Assembly (NCBI GenBank): GCA_017559185.1
Contig: JAFYSU010000027.1
Span: 1-64,000, forward strand
From: Oscillospiraceae bacterium
Lineage (GTDB): Bacteria; Bacillota; Clostridia; Oscillospirales; Ruminococcaceae
Direction of reading: 5' to 3'
DNA length: 64,000 nucleotides
Shown here: positions 43,578-52,587 of the stretch, piece by piece
How positions within the stretch are numbered: position 1 is the stretch's first letter
How the letters are laid out: each line of letters starts with the position of its first letter
Notes under the pieces: model-generated
The model's input: only the letters and a program-made list of their open reading frames with translations
Told to the model about the DNA's origin: nothing
Databases searched by the model: none
Position numbers and translations under genes: made by a program

Positions 43578-44046
43578 AATAGAAAAATTTTATGAATTTT
43601 ATGTTGTAAAAGTCACAGGCAATAATGTCGTCGGTTTCATATTCGTTGATAAGAATGTAGTTTGCACCTACCGCAAGCAGTATGCCTGTACGGTCGACCA
43701 ATGTATTTGTTCCGATTAAGAATTCAACAAGAACCTTTCGACCGATTTGTGTACGCAAAAAGCCGTTTAGATACTGTATATTATTGCTGTTGATAGACGA
43801 TGGCTGGTCGCTTACATCTATTGCGGTAAGGCTGTTGTCGGTTTGCGGCATCTGCATTTGAGGAATGTTTGAATATATTGGCTGAAGTTCGGGAAGACCT
43901 GTGTAGCCAAGCACCTGCGGAGTACCACATCTGCCGTTTGTGCAGTACGGTACAGGCTGATACTGCTGCTGAACAGGGGAAGAGCCAACATTGTTATTTG
44001 CAGGGGTTTGCCACATACCCATGTTGTTCTGCTGTGGATTTGCCAT
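43576..44046 (-). CDS. gerQ: GerQ-like spore coat protein
   Basis: This 156-residue protein has a Gln/Asn/Pro-rich N-terminal half (about 1-95) and a compact C-terminal domain (about 98-156) that starts YLNGFLRTQIGRKVLVEF, matching the shape of GerQ's YIENILRLNRGK... domain. GerQ is a coat protein needed to place the cortex hydrolase CwlJ. A CwlJ-family gene lies directly upstream, as in Bacillus, which strengthens the call. I start at 44046 after GGAG; the frame extends further but without a site. Confidence 0.7.
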   Translation of the reverse strand: MANPQQNNMGMWQTPANNNVGSSPVQQQYQPVPYCTNGRCGTPQVLGYTGLPELQPIYSNIPQMQMPQTDNSLTAIDVSDQPSSINSNNIQYLNGFLRTQIGRKVLVEFLIGTNTLVDRTGILLAVGANYILINEYETDDIIACDFYNIKFIKFFY

Positions 44047-44125
44047 AATTACAGCTCCATTCTCCGGCAATCAGTTTTAAAAATTCAGTGCTGCCGTTTT
44101 GCCGGAATGCGGCAGCACTGTCGGA

Positions 44126-44581
44126 CTATGTTTTGGCATACCTTGAGGTTGGAATATAAAAGCAGTGATTATTTATGCGGTTATGGATAACTCCGGCACC
44201 GCCCGGAGGAAAGTAGGAGGCACAATTTGGACTGTACGGATTGTAATAAAACAAACTGTTATCCACACCGCTTTGAATACCGCCCGAAATGGCCCAGTCG
44301 GCTATTTGGTAGTGTATGTCCTGCGGGTCCATGTTCCACACATTCTGCGGGTTGTATCTTCCGCCCACAACATCGCGTACACAGTCGAATTGACCGGGCT
44401 GATTGATTATATTCCTCATGTTTCCGCCTTGGCTTACACGGGCAAATTCACCGTAATTAATGTTTGTTCGATTGCCTATTACGGTTGCAACTGCCCTCAT
44501 GCCTATTTCCCCTTCTCCTCCGGCTTCGCATTGAATAACTCGAGCAAGCAGCTCGCGGGTAGTGTAGGGAATTGGAATCAC
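44126..44581 (-). CDS. cwlJ: CwlJ/SleB-family cell wall hydrolase
   Basis: This protein of about 151 residues is of the Hydrolase_2 (SleB/CwlJ) family, which degrades spore cortex muramic-lactam peptidoglycan in germination. Features: RELLARVIQCEAGGEGEIGMRAVATVIGNR with the catalytic glutamate, then QFDCV and a C-terminal NHCFYIPTSRYA. There is no signal peptide, as for CwlJ. The open frame extends to 44695, but that extension runs through the terminator of the upstream amidase gene (44662-44704). I therefore choose GTG 44581, which gives a CwlJ-like length. No ATG is available. Confidence 0.82.
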   Translation of the reverse strand: MIPIPYTTRELLARVIQCEAGGEGEIGMRAVATVIGNRTNINYGEFARVSQGGNMRNIINQPGQFDCVRDVVGGRYNPQNVWNMDPQDIHYQIADWAISGGIQSGVDNSLFYYNPYSPNCASYFPPGGAGVIHNRINNHCFYIPTSRYAKT

Positions 44582-44661
44582 CTTCTTTACGCTTGAAGTC
44601 TGCCGTCCCTGTTGGAGCGACCTATTTACAGTATATGGCGCAGGTGAATATGTGTGCGATA

Positions 44662-44704
44662 AAAAATCCCTTGTTTCCGTATTGTTCGGAAACAAGGGAT
44701 TTTG
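44662..44704 (-). terminator. Terminator of the amidase gene
   Basis: AAATCCCTTGTTTCCG pairs with CGGAAACAAGGGATTT on the minus strand, followed by a T-run. It lies 15 bases after the amidase stop. Confidence 0.9.
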
Positions 44705-44718
44705 GATGTATTGTGCTG

Positions 44719-46581
44719 TTATTTAAGGGTTGCAATAATGCCTTCTGCAACTGCGTTTGCGGTTTGGTACAGATTTTGCGGGTCGCAAATGTCGTCGTAC
44801 TCAACAGGGTTGCAAATAAAGCCAAGCTCAAGCAGCAGGGAAGGTGCGTAGGTGTTCAAGGTGACACGGAAGATATTAAATTTAACTCCGCGCGATTTTC
44901 TTCCTGTTGCGGTGGTAAGACTATCGAGCATATGCTTGCCAAAGTCAATATGTTGGTCGTGGTAGTAATAAACCTCAATACCCTTTGCGTTGGAAGCATT
45001 TGCGCCTGTAGCAATGCTGTTGTAGTGCATGGAAATAAAGAAATCTGCCTTTTTAGCTTCGGAGATGAACATTCTTTCGTCCATGCTCATTGTTGAATCA
45101 TCACTGCGTGTAACTATTACATCTGCACCAAGCGATTCAAGTCGTTTTTGAGTTGCTAAAACTGCTGCAAGTGTAAGGTCTTTTTCGGTAGGGCCGTTCA
45201 AGCCGGCAGTACCTGCGGCACCATTGTCGTTACCGCCGTGTCCTGCATCAAGTGCAACTGTAATACCTTTTAAAGGCTGCTTAGAGGAGCTTGAAAGAAC
45301 AGGAGGCTTTTTAAAGTAAATTATGGTATCGTTTTTATCATATTCCACATTATAGCCCCAAAGAGACTGCGGGGATTTTTTTGTAAACACCATTTTTACA
45401 GCATCATTTTCCCGAGTTACAGTAACACCGCTGAAAATAGAGCTTTTTTTCATTGGTATGCTGTCTATGCCGCCGGTGTTATACAAGATAACTGTAAGGG
45501 CTTCGTTTGTTTCGTAAGCCTTGTACATGGAATTGGCTGTTCCCGAAAGAACAAGCTGTTCGCTTTTGCTGCCGCGGTCAAAGGTAATGTCACTTACCTT
45601 GTTGTAGCAGTTGCTTATTTCAGGAAGAATGGTTACACACTGTTTTGCTATCCAGCCTGTGCTTATTTTGAACATATCAGCCGATTGTCCTGCCACATAG
45701 CTGCTTGCATCGGTTATGTAGTCGGTAGCACCTTGGTGAAGTGTTGCGGTGAAGTTGCTGGCTGTGTTGTTTGCAGCGTAGGAAAGTGCCATTGCTTGGT
45801 TAACCTCGGCAACCAGTCGACCGCCTTGCGGAACAACAAAAATGCTTCCTTCGGACGATGCGGAGGTTGTTTTGCCGTTGTAGTACATAACATACTGTAC
45901 AGCACCAATTTCCTTTGGTTTGCTTACATTAGGCAGTTGGTAGGATGCTGTAAATGTAGCAGCAACGCCGGGAACGGCAGTAGCAGCAACTTGTTTTAAG
46001 TCCACGCGCTCACCGTTAATAACAGCGTAAACCGATGCGCCCGAAGGTGCAACACAGCGCAATGTGTATTTGGCTGCAGGTCGTGCAATGTCCTGTACGG
46101 AAGGCCGCAGAGAGGTCATGTTTTCGGTGGTTACAATATCCAACTGCGAAGAAGATGCAACACGGGTAATGGTGATGGTTTTGGTGTTTTCGCCCTGTTT
46201 GAAGGTGAAAACATTATCGCCTACATTCAGTGATGCAAATACTCCGAACGAGCCGTACATACCGCGGTTTTCCACTTCGTTTCCGTTAAGATAAAGTTTG
46301 TATGCGGGGTTAGATGTACCTGTTATGTAATAAGCGGAAGCGGTGGTTTTCATGTTTTTTGAAGGATTTGCAATAGACAAAGCCTGTGGTACATAAATAT
46401 CAACACCGGTATTGGTAATGACTTCGTAGTCGTTGTATGAATTTATGCTTGTTGTGTGCTGTACTTGCTCAGATGGCTGTACCTGCGTGGCTTTGGAAAC
46501 TGCTGATGCATAAAGTGTGGATTGACTGGTAATCAAAAGTGCAGCAGCCAAAGCGACAGTGAGTTTTGTGCTTTTTTTCAT
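44719..46581 (-). CDS. Secreted N-acetylmuramoyl-L-alanine amidase
   Basis: This 620-residue protein has a signal peptide (MKKSTKLTVALAAALLITSQSTLYASA) and a long N-terminal region (about 30-420) with beta-rich, possibly cell-wall-binding parts. A C-terminal Amidase_3 zinc domain spans about 428-618. Zinc and catalytic residues: DAGHGGND (His, near 440), PTEKDLTL (Glu), SMHYNS (His, near 518) and LLLELGFI (Glu, near 588). It cuts the bond between MurNAc and L-Ala. It is not in an operon with cwlJ because a terminator separates them. Confidence 0.92.
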   Translation of the reverse strand: MKKSTKLTVALAAALLITSQSTLYASAVSKATQVQPSEQVQHTTSINSYNDYEVITNTGVDIYVPQALSIANPSKNMKTTASAYYITGTSNPAYKLYLNGNEVENRGMYGSFGVFASLNVGDNVFTFKQGENTKTITITRVASSSQLDIVTTENMTSLRPSVQDIARPAAKYTLRCVAPSGASVYAVINGERVDLKQVAATAVPGVAATFTASYQLPNVSKPKEIGAVQYVMYYNGKTTSASSEGSIFVVPQGGRLVAEVNQAMALSYAANNTASNFTATLHQGATDYITDASSYVAGQSADMFKISTGWIAKQCVTILPEISNCYNKVSDITFDRGSKSEQLVLSGTANSMYKAYETNEALTVILYNTGGIDSIPMKKSSIFSGVTVTRENDAVKMVFTKKSPQSLWGYNVEYDKNDTIIYFKKPPVLSSSSKQPLKGITVALDAGHGGNDNGAAGTAGLNGPTEKDLTLAAVLATQKRLESLGADVIVTRSDDSTMSMDERMFISEAKKADFFISMHYNSIATGANASNAKGIEVYYYHDQHIDFGKHMLDSLTTATGRKSRGVKFNIFRVTLNTYAPSLLLELGFICNPVEYDDICDPQNLYQTANAVAEGIIATLK

Positions 46582-46974
46582 TTAGGACAAACCTCCCTTT
46601 GTATCTTTAAATATAATTTACAGAAATAATATTAAAATAAGCTGTAATATGCATTATACAAGTGTAAGGAAAATGTAAAAATACTGCATATATCAGAAAA
46701 ATTAAAAGAAATTTGTGTTTTTTTTCACAACCTCTAAATTTCATAATATCAGAAAATTAAAAGGCAATCAAGCAATAAAATGTGAACAAGAAAATATTGG
46801 CAGTAATATTTATAGAACAAAAAGGCTTGGCATTATGAAAAAATGGATTACGAAAAATTGTAAAAAATTTTCTTTTATATGGCGAAAGAATTATTTTTAT
46901 GGTATAATACTAAAGTTCGTAAAAAGAGCAGTCGGCAGGTATCCGTGTAGTACGCTTTTAAAAGGTTCGCAAAT
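46582..46974. other. AT-rich divergent intergenic region
   Basis: This is 393 bases between the amidase and helicase genes. It is very AT-rich and holds an extended -10 promoter for the helicase gene, TGGTATAAT (46900-46908), with about 65 bases of leader. I see no other gene. Confidence 0.55.
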
Positions 46975-48858
46975 ATGAAGAACCGCAGCGTTAAAGACAG
47001 TTATAATTTGCGAGCAGGACGCTTCGAGGAAATCGAAACGCCCTGCTTTGTTATTTGTAAGGATATAAAGTCGGCAAAAGCACAAAGAAGTGCGTTAAAT
47101 GCTCTTGCCGATGATTATGAAAAAAGAAAGAGTGAAATTTTGAGCAATTTGTTATTTGAAAGCATTGGACTTTCCAAAGAAGTACAAAGAGCTGTATCCG
47201 AAGTAGGGTACACACAGGCAACCGAAATTCAGGCAAAAGCTATCCCACTGGTTTTGGCAGGTGAAGATGTGCTTGGCCGTTCGGGAACAGGTACAGGCAA
47301 AACAGCCGCTTTTGGTATACCTGCGGTTGAAAGCATTGAAGGCGGCATGGGTAAGGTACAGATATTGATACTGGCACCTACTCGTGAGCTTGCAATGCAG
47401 ATTACCGATGAACTCAGAAAATTTGCAAAATACAAACAAGGCGTTCGTGTAACCGCAGTATACGGTGGTCAGGCAATGGACCGCCAGATAATGCAGCTTA
47501 AAAGTGCAAATGTGGTAGTTGGTACACCTGGGCGTGTTATGGACCACATGCGCCGCCGCACACTTCGTCTTGATAACCTTAAAATGGTTATTCTTGATGA
47601 AGCTGACGAAATGCTTAACATGGGATTCCTTGAGGATATACAGACTATTTTGGGACAAGCTCCCGAAGAACGCCAGACCTTGCTGTTTTCGGCAACAATA
47701 CCGCCTGCAATTTTGGAAATTGCAAAAGAATTCCAAAAAGAACCTAAAAGGGTTGAGGTGGATAATGGTCAGCGTACAGTTGACAGCATTGAACAGTATT
47801 TCTTCCAAGTACCACAAGCAAGAAAAACCGACATGGTAAACCTTTTGCTGCAGTGCTACGACCCACGCCGTTCGGTTGTTTTCTGCAATACCAAAAAAAT
47901 GGTTGATGAGCTTGTGGTTTACCTGAACGAACATGGCTTTAAAAGCGTGGGGCTTCATGGTGACATGAAGCAAACTGTGCGCACACAGGTAATGAACGAT
48001 TTTAAATGCGGCAGAACAAGAATTCTTGTTGCAACTGATGTTTGTGCCCGCGGAATAGATGTTGAGGATATTGACGCAGTATTCAACTACGATATACCGC
48101 AGGAATTTGAATACTACATTCATCGAATTGGCCGTACAGGTCGTGCAGGGAGAACAGGTAAATCGTACACATTGGCTTGCAACGGTAAGCAGCTGCGCAC
48201 CATTCGCGAAATCGAACGCTTTACAGGTGCACAGATTGTACAGCTGCCAATTCCATCCGCTGCGGATGTAGCATACAAAAACCAGCGTGCTTTTGCCGAA
48301 AAAATTAAAAATGCCATTACCGAAGAAACCACTATGCTGTGGGAACAGCAGCTTCAGGAGCTTGTTGATGAAGGCTTTGACCTTAAAGCTGTTGCAGCAG
48401 CAGCTTTGGAATTGGCAGGCAGCAAAAGCAGAAGAAAAGTTCCTGTAATTAAACAAAGCGGTTCTGCAAGAGCAGTAGCAACACCTGCAACAGGTGGAGA
48501 AAAGGTAACACTTCGTGTAAACCTTGGCCGCAGCCATCAGGTAGCACCAAATCACATTGTGGGTGCTATTGTTGAGGAAACAGGATTGCCTGCAAAATCT
48601 ATTGGTAAAATCAGAATTTATGCTGACCACACCGATGTTGATATGCTTGAAGAAGATGCAAACACTGTAATTGAATATATGACAGGCACAAAAATTAAAA
48701 ACCGTCCTGTTATTTTTGAAATAGCTTCTTCCGAAAGCCCACGCCGTGCTTTTGCACACAAAGGCAGAGGCGACGGAAGACGCCAAGGCAGAGGTGGTGC
48801 ATGGGGCAGAAAAGGCTCGGAGCATTACACAAAGCGCAAAGGCCACAGCCACAGATAA
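46975..48858 (+). CDS. DEAD-box RNA helicase with DbpA-type C-terminal domain
   Basis: This 627-residue ATP-dependent RNA helicase has Q-motif region FESIGLSKEVQRAV, motif I SGTGTGKTAA (about 103-112), PTRELA, DEADEML (about 208-214), SAT and HRIGRTGRAGRTG. A DbpA-like RRM spans about 505-583 and a basic Arg/Gly-rich tail ends the protein. This fits CsdA/DeaD cold-shock or ribosome assembly helicases. The first 58 residues before the Q-motif are unusual. Translation might instead start at TTG 47140, leaving the earlier part as a structured leader. Confidence 0.92.
   Translation: MKNRSVKDSYNLRAGRFEEIETPCFVICKDIKSAKAQRSALNALADDYEKRKSEILSNLLFESIGLSKEVQRAVSEVGYTQATEIQAKAIPLVLAGEDVLGRSGTGTGKTAAFGIPAVESIEGGMGKVQILILAPTRELAMQITDELRKFAKYKQGVRVTAVYGGQAMDRQIMQLKSANVVVGTPGRVMDHMRRRTLRLDNLKMVILDEADEMLNMGFLEDIQTILGQAPEERQTLLFSATIPPAILEIAKEFQKEPKRVEVDNGQRTVDSIEQYFFQVPQARKTDMVNLLLQCYDPRRSVVFCNTKKMVDELVVYLNEHGFKSVGLHGDMKQTVRTQVMNDFKCGRTRILVATDVCARGIDVEDIDAVFNYDIPQEFEYYIHRIGRTGRAGRTGKSYTLACNGKQLRTIREIERFTGAQIVQLPIPSAADVAYKNQRAFAEKIKNAITEETTMLWEQQLQELVDEGFDLKAVAAAALELAGSKSRRKVPVIKQSGSARAVATPATGGEKVTLRVNLGRSHQVAPNHIVGAIVEETGLPAKSIGKIRIYADHTDVDMLEEDANTVIEYMTGTKIKNRPVIFEIASSESPRRAFAHKGRGDGRRQGRGGAWGRKGSEHYTKRKGHSHR
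47013..47060 (+). promoter_or_regulatory. Terminator-like hairpin inside the 5' part of the helicase gene
   Basis: AGCAGGACGCTTCGA pairs with TCGAAACGCCCTGCT (13 of 15 positions) and is followed by TTTGTTATTTGT. If translation starts downstream at 47140, this would be a leader attenuator. Confidence 0.35.
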
Positions 48859-48865
48859 TAAAAAA

Positions 48866-48909
48866 TAAAAAAGGACTGAACAAGCTGAAAAGCTGTTCAG
48901 TCCTTTTTG
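48866..48909. terminator. Bidirectional terminator
   Basis: AAAAAGGACTGAACA pairs with TGTTCAGTCCTTTTT, between the helicase and the convergent SDR gene. Confidence 0.9.
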
Positions 48910-48941
48910 TTTTATGAATAAGAAGAAATAGTGTTTTAAGG

Positions 48942-49676
48942 TTAAAGCACAAAAGCTCCTTCTACCAACAATACCTGACCGGTAGCGTAGCTTGCAGCAT
49001 CGCTTGCAAGAAAGTAAACCGATTCGGCAATATCTTCGGGTGTACCAAGGCGTCCCATTGGCATTTCGGTTTTAAGCAGCTCAATGGTTTCTTTGCCCAA
49101 AGGCTCAAGCATTTGAGTATCAATTACACCAGGAGCAACGCAGTTAACACGAATGTTCGAGGGTGCAAGCTCTTTTGCAAGTGAACGAGTAAACCCAATT
49201 ATTGCAGCCTTGGTGGAAGAATAGGCAGATTCGCACGAAGCACCTCGTGTGCCCCAAATGGAAGAAATATTAATTATGCTGCCCTTTTTGTTGTGCAGCA
49301 TATTTGGGAGTACTGACTGAGAACAATAAAATGTTCCAAAAAAGTTTACTGCAAATATTCTTTTGAGGTATTCCTCGGAAATATCTTGGAACATTTGCTG
49401 TTTGGCAATACCGGCATTGTTTACAAGTACATCAATTTTCCCAAGGTCTTGTTCGATTTGTTTTACCATGTTGTCAACAGCTTGTTTGTCGGCGACATCG
49501 GCTTGGTAAGCTTTGGCATTTATTCCTTTTTCGTTAAGCTCGCGGCAAAAGCTTTCGGCAAGCTCCTTGCTTTGAATATAGTTTACTGCAACACTGTAAC
49601 CGTTGTCAGCAAATTTTTGTGCGATTGCTTTGCCTATTCCACGGGAAGAACCGGTTACAAGAACAACTTTTGACAT
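48942..49676 (-). CDS. SDR oxidoreductase, FabG / YmfI-like
   Basis: This 244-residue NAD(P)-dependent short-chain reductase has the Rossmann motif VTGSSRGIGKAIA (7-19), NNAGIA near 85, catalytic Ser in INISSIWGTRGAS and YSSTK (Tyr-Lys, about 152-156). The stretch SSIWG...GASCE...AKELAPSNIRVNCVAPG resembles YmfI, the elongation factor P 5-aminopentanone reductase, more than housekeeping FabG. No fatty acid genes are nearby, which fits that reading. Confidence 0.88.
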   Translation of the reverse strand: MSKVVLVTGSSRGIGKAIAQKFADNGYSVAVNYIQSKELAESFCRELNEKGINAKAYQADVADKQAVDNMVKQIEQDLGKIDVLVNNAGIAKQQMFQDISEEYLKRIFAVNFFGTFYCSQSVLPNMLHNKKGSIINISSIWGTRGASCESAYSSTKAAIIGFTRSLAKELAPSNIRVNCVAPGVIDTQMLEPLGKETIELLKTEMPMGRLGTPEDIAESVYFLASDAASYATGQVLLVEGAFVL

Positions 49677-49728
49677 TAAATACAGCTCCTTTGTATATAC
49701 TTATTACGGTAACAATTTTATTAATGGG

Positions 49729-50487
49729 TCAGACAGGGTTAGGAAAGGCATCGTTCGGCTGGGAAAAGATACTTGAAACACGGTTTTCCAAGGCAGAAAC
49801 ATCAAGAATTATAATTTTACCGTGTGCTGTTTTTAGTAAGCCGTCGGCTTGGAATTTTCGCAGTATTCTGCTTACAACCTCGCGTGAAGTTCCTATGGTA
49901 TTGGCAATTTCTTCGTGTGTGCCTTTTATTGTTGCGGTGTCGTTTTCTATTAATCTTTCAAGAGATAATTTTTGATAAAGATGCATTATAAGCATTTGTT
50001 CAAGCGAAAGAAATACAAATGCCCGCATAGACCTTACTATTACCTCAATCATTTTATTTTTTATTGCGATGGTGTACTTGCACGCCAAATGGGAGTTTTC
50101 CATAAATTCATTCCAGTCATCAAGAGGAATGTACAGCACAGAAAGCCCTGCAACTGCTTGAAAATCAATGTCATCTCCGCTTTCGTCAATTAAAATTATG
50201 TCGCAGACAAATGGATTGTTTTTCCCCGGAGAAATAGCAAACAAACTAAATTCTTTTCCGTTTCCCGCAAGTGCAAATGCCTGTATACCGCTTTCAAGAA
50301 TGATGTAAAGTCCATAGTTTTTATTCAAATAATTGTGGATAGTCTCATAGGGGGAAAATGAACGAAGTATACAAGCGTCAAAAAGCTGTTGCTTTTGTTT
50401 TTTTGAAAGCTCATTGTAAAACGGCAGGTTTTTTTCCAGTATTTTATGTACTGTGGATGCTTGGAATGTTTTGTTTAAGGTTTTCAT
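49729..50487 (-). CDS. Crp/Fnr-family transcriptional regulator
   Basis: This 252-residue regulator has an N-terminal cyclic-nucleotide-binding-like beta barrel (about 15-135), a dimer helix and a C-terminal winged helix with GTHEEIANTIGTSREVVSRILRKFQADGL (about 185-213). No cysteine cluster for a 4Fe-4S centre is evident at the N-terminus, so it is probably not an FNR oxygen sensor. I start at 50487 after GGGAGATAATC. It is divergent from the reductase operon and a 20-bp palindrome lies between, which suggests local control. Confidence 0.9.
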   Translation of the reverse strand: MKTLNKTFQASTVHKILEKNLPFYNELSKKQKQQLFDACILRSFSPYETIHNYLNKNYGLYIILESGIQAFALAGNGKEFSLFAISPGKNNPFVCDIILIDESGDDIDFQAVAGLSVLYIPLDDWNEFMENSHLACKYTIAIKNKMIEVIVRSMRAFVFLSLEQMLIMHLYQKLSLERLIENDTATIKGTHEEIANTIGTSREVVSRILRKFQADGLLKTAHGKIIILDVSALENRVSSIFSQPNDAFPNPV

Positions 50488-50603
50488 GATTATCTCCCGT
50501 TTCAATAAATAACAGTGATAATGGCAAAATAAACTAATAAAAGATGATTGATTGACTTTTTTTAGAGCAAATGCCGAAAAAAGCCTAAATAGTTCTACAT
50601 TGC

Positions 50604-50623
50604 TCCGTGACTTAAGTCACGGA
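50604..50623. promoter_or_regulatory. Perfect 20-bp palindrome, likely Crp/Fnr operator
   Basis: TCCGTGACTTAAGTCACGGA is fully symmetric. The TGAC-N4-GTCA core fits the TGA-N6-TCA form of Crp/Fnr-family sites. It lies 117 bases from the regulator start and 106 bases before the flavoprotein gene. Confidence 0.75.
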
Positions 50624-50728
50624 ATAATCATCAAAAAGATTGTAGCATATTTATTGAAAGGGAACAATATGTTCTAAAGAATAACGGAACATTTTAGAAA
50701 TAATAATTATTCTTAAGGAGGAATATTT

Positions 50729-52531
50729 ATGAAATTTACTCCGGGTATCTACACTGCAACAGCCACCGGTTATGACAAAAAAGTACCGGTAACAGTTGAA
50801 ATGACATTTAGTGAAGAACGCATTGAAACCGTAAAAATCGTAAGTCATAACGAAGTTTTCGGTATCAGCTGGGGTATGCACAACACACCTATCGAAGTTT
50901 ATCCGGAACAGATAGTTCGTTACCAGTCACTCGGTCTTGAAAAAATTGTAGGTGCAGGTCTTACTTGTAAAGCAATTTTGACAGCTTGTGAAGAATGTGC
51001 AAAACAAGCTGGTGCAGATGTTGAAGCCTTGAAAGCAGCTCCAATTCCAAAAACAACACCTGTTGACGAATTTTACAATGTTAAACTTGTAATTGTAGGT
51101 GCAGGTGCAGGCGGTATTGCAGGCGGCATTGAAGCTATTGAAGGCGGCATGGACCCAAAAGATGTTATCATCGTTGAAAAACAGGGTATCGCAGGCGGTG
51201 CATCTGCTCGTTCCGGCGGTAAGATTTTGGCTACAGGCACAAAATTCCAGCGTGCACAGGGCATTATCGACACTCCAAAAGATTTGTTCGATTACATGAT
51301 GTCCAAAGGCGACGGTATGCTCAACGAAGAAAAATTGATGAAATACTGCGAAAACTCCGCAGAAAACCTTTACTGGGCTATCGACCACGGTGCTCACCAC
51401 TCCCGTGACCCATGGAATAAAACTGCTCCTCGTCTGGGCTGCACACCTGACAACAAACCGCCAACAGTAGTAGAAGCTACACACTCCAGTATTCCACAGT
51501 GGCGTGTACATAACGCAGTTAACGGTGGCTTTATGACCAATGGTGACGGCGGTCGTGTAACCGGTCCATTGACAATGACCTATGTTGGCATGGGCGGTCG
51601 CTTCCTGTTCAACACAGCAATGAAAACCATTCTTATGCAGGATGGCAAGGCTGTTGGTATTTATGCTGAAAAATCCGACGGTTCCAAAGTAACCATTAAA
51701 GCTGACAATGTTCTTATTTGTACAGGTGGTTATGCTGCAAACCACGAAAAAACAATGGCACAGTATCCATCGCTTAAAAACGGTCACTTCCACAATGTTC
51801 CCGACGGCAATGTTGGTGACGGTGAAGCTGCTGCAAAAGCTGTTGGTGCTAAAGTAATCGATTCCCCAGGTATTCAGAATGTATATACCAGCTTGACCTG
51901 CGGTGTAGGTATTAACGAAGAGGCTGACCTTATCGTTTCCGAAACAGGTCGTCGTCATGCTGACGAATGGACCTACATGTATCATGTAGCTACCGAACAC
52001 ATGAAAGCTGAGCAGCCAACAATGCTGTATCTGATTGTTGACAAAAATACCCCTTATCCAATGGCTCAGTATGGTATCAGTCTGCCTGCACACCTGTCTC
52101 CAACAGGTAATACAGTAGAAGAACTGTGCGAAAGCATTAAACAGGCTGTAGCAGTAAATCCGCTGTATGCAGGAAGAAAAGAAATTGACCCTAAGGTTCT
52201 TCAGGCAACCATTGACCGTTACAACGAGCTTTGCGAAAAAGGCGTTGACGAAGACTTCGGCAAACCTGCTGTAAGAATGAGAAAACTTGAAGGTCAGCTT
52301 TGGGCACTGCCAATGGTTCCATTCCCAACCGTAACATTCGGCGGTATTGAATCCGACAGCTGTTCTCGTGTACTTGACAATGACGGCAAAGTTATTCCTG
52401 GTCTGTACGCTGCGGGTGAAGTTTCCCATGTTGGTTTGTACGGTGTTGAATACCCAACCTGCGGTATGGGTCTTGGCGGTACAATCTTCTTCTGTCGTGA
52501 AGCTGTTAAAGACATCCTGAAAAAAGGCTGA
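50729..52531 (+). CDS. Flavoprotein reductase: FMN-bind domain plus FAD_binding_2
   Basis: This 600-residue cytoplasmic enzyme has no signal peptide. Residues about 1-95 form an FMN_bind-type domain; the usual SGATxTS flavinylation site is here degenerate (GAGLTCKA), so covalent FMN is doubtful. From about 116 a fumarate-reductase-like FAD domain follows: VIVGAGAGGIAGGIEA, then VEKQGIAGGASARSGGK, and a C-terminal GLYAAGEVSHVGLYG...TCGMGLGG. This family reduces activated C=C bonds (fumarate, urocanate, cinnamate and others). The substrate is unknown. GGAGG stands before the ATG; an SDR follows in the same operon. Confidence 0.88.
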   Translation: MKFTPGIYTATATGYDKKVPVTVEMTFSEERIETVKIVSHNEVFGISWGMHNTPIEVYPEQIVRYQSLGLEKIVGAGLTCKAILTACEECAKQAGADVEALKAAPIPKTTPVDEFYNVKLVIVGAGAGGIAGGIEAIEGGMDPKDVIIVEKQGIAGGASARSGGKILATGTKFQRAQGIIDTPKDLFDYMMSKGDGMLNEEKLMKYCENSAENLYWAIDHGAHHSRDPWNKTAPRLGCTPDNKPPTVVEATHSSIPQWRVHNAVNGGFMTNGDGGRVTGPLTMTYVGMGGRFLFNTAMKTILMQDGKAVGIYAEKSDGSKVTIKADNVLICTGGYAANHEKTMAQYPSLKNGHFHNVPDGNVGDGEAAAKAVGAKVIDSPGIQNVYTSLTCGVGINEEADLIVSETGRRHADEWTYMYHVATEHMKAEQPTMLYLIVDKNTPYPMAQYGISLPAHLSPTGNTVEELCESIKQAVAVNPLYAGRKEIDPKVLQATIDRYNELCEKGVDEDFGKPAVRMRKLEGQLWALPMVPFPTVTFGGIESDSCSRVLDNDGKVIPGLYAAGEVSHVGLYGVEYPTCGMGLGGTIFFCREAVKDILKKG

Positions 52532-52587
52532 TAAATAATAAAGCTGAAACTGTATATGAAACTGTATAATTAGGAGGATAAATTTTT

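Noticed and set aside
50927-52429. 500-codon minus-strand ORF opposite the flavoprotein gene
   Set aside because: It is a shadow frame; the plus-strand protein has complete FAD-binding motifs, while the minus product has none.
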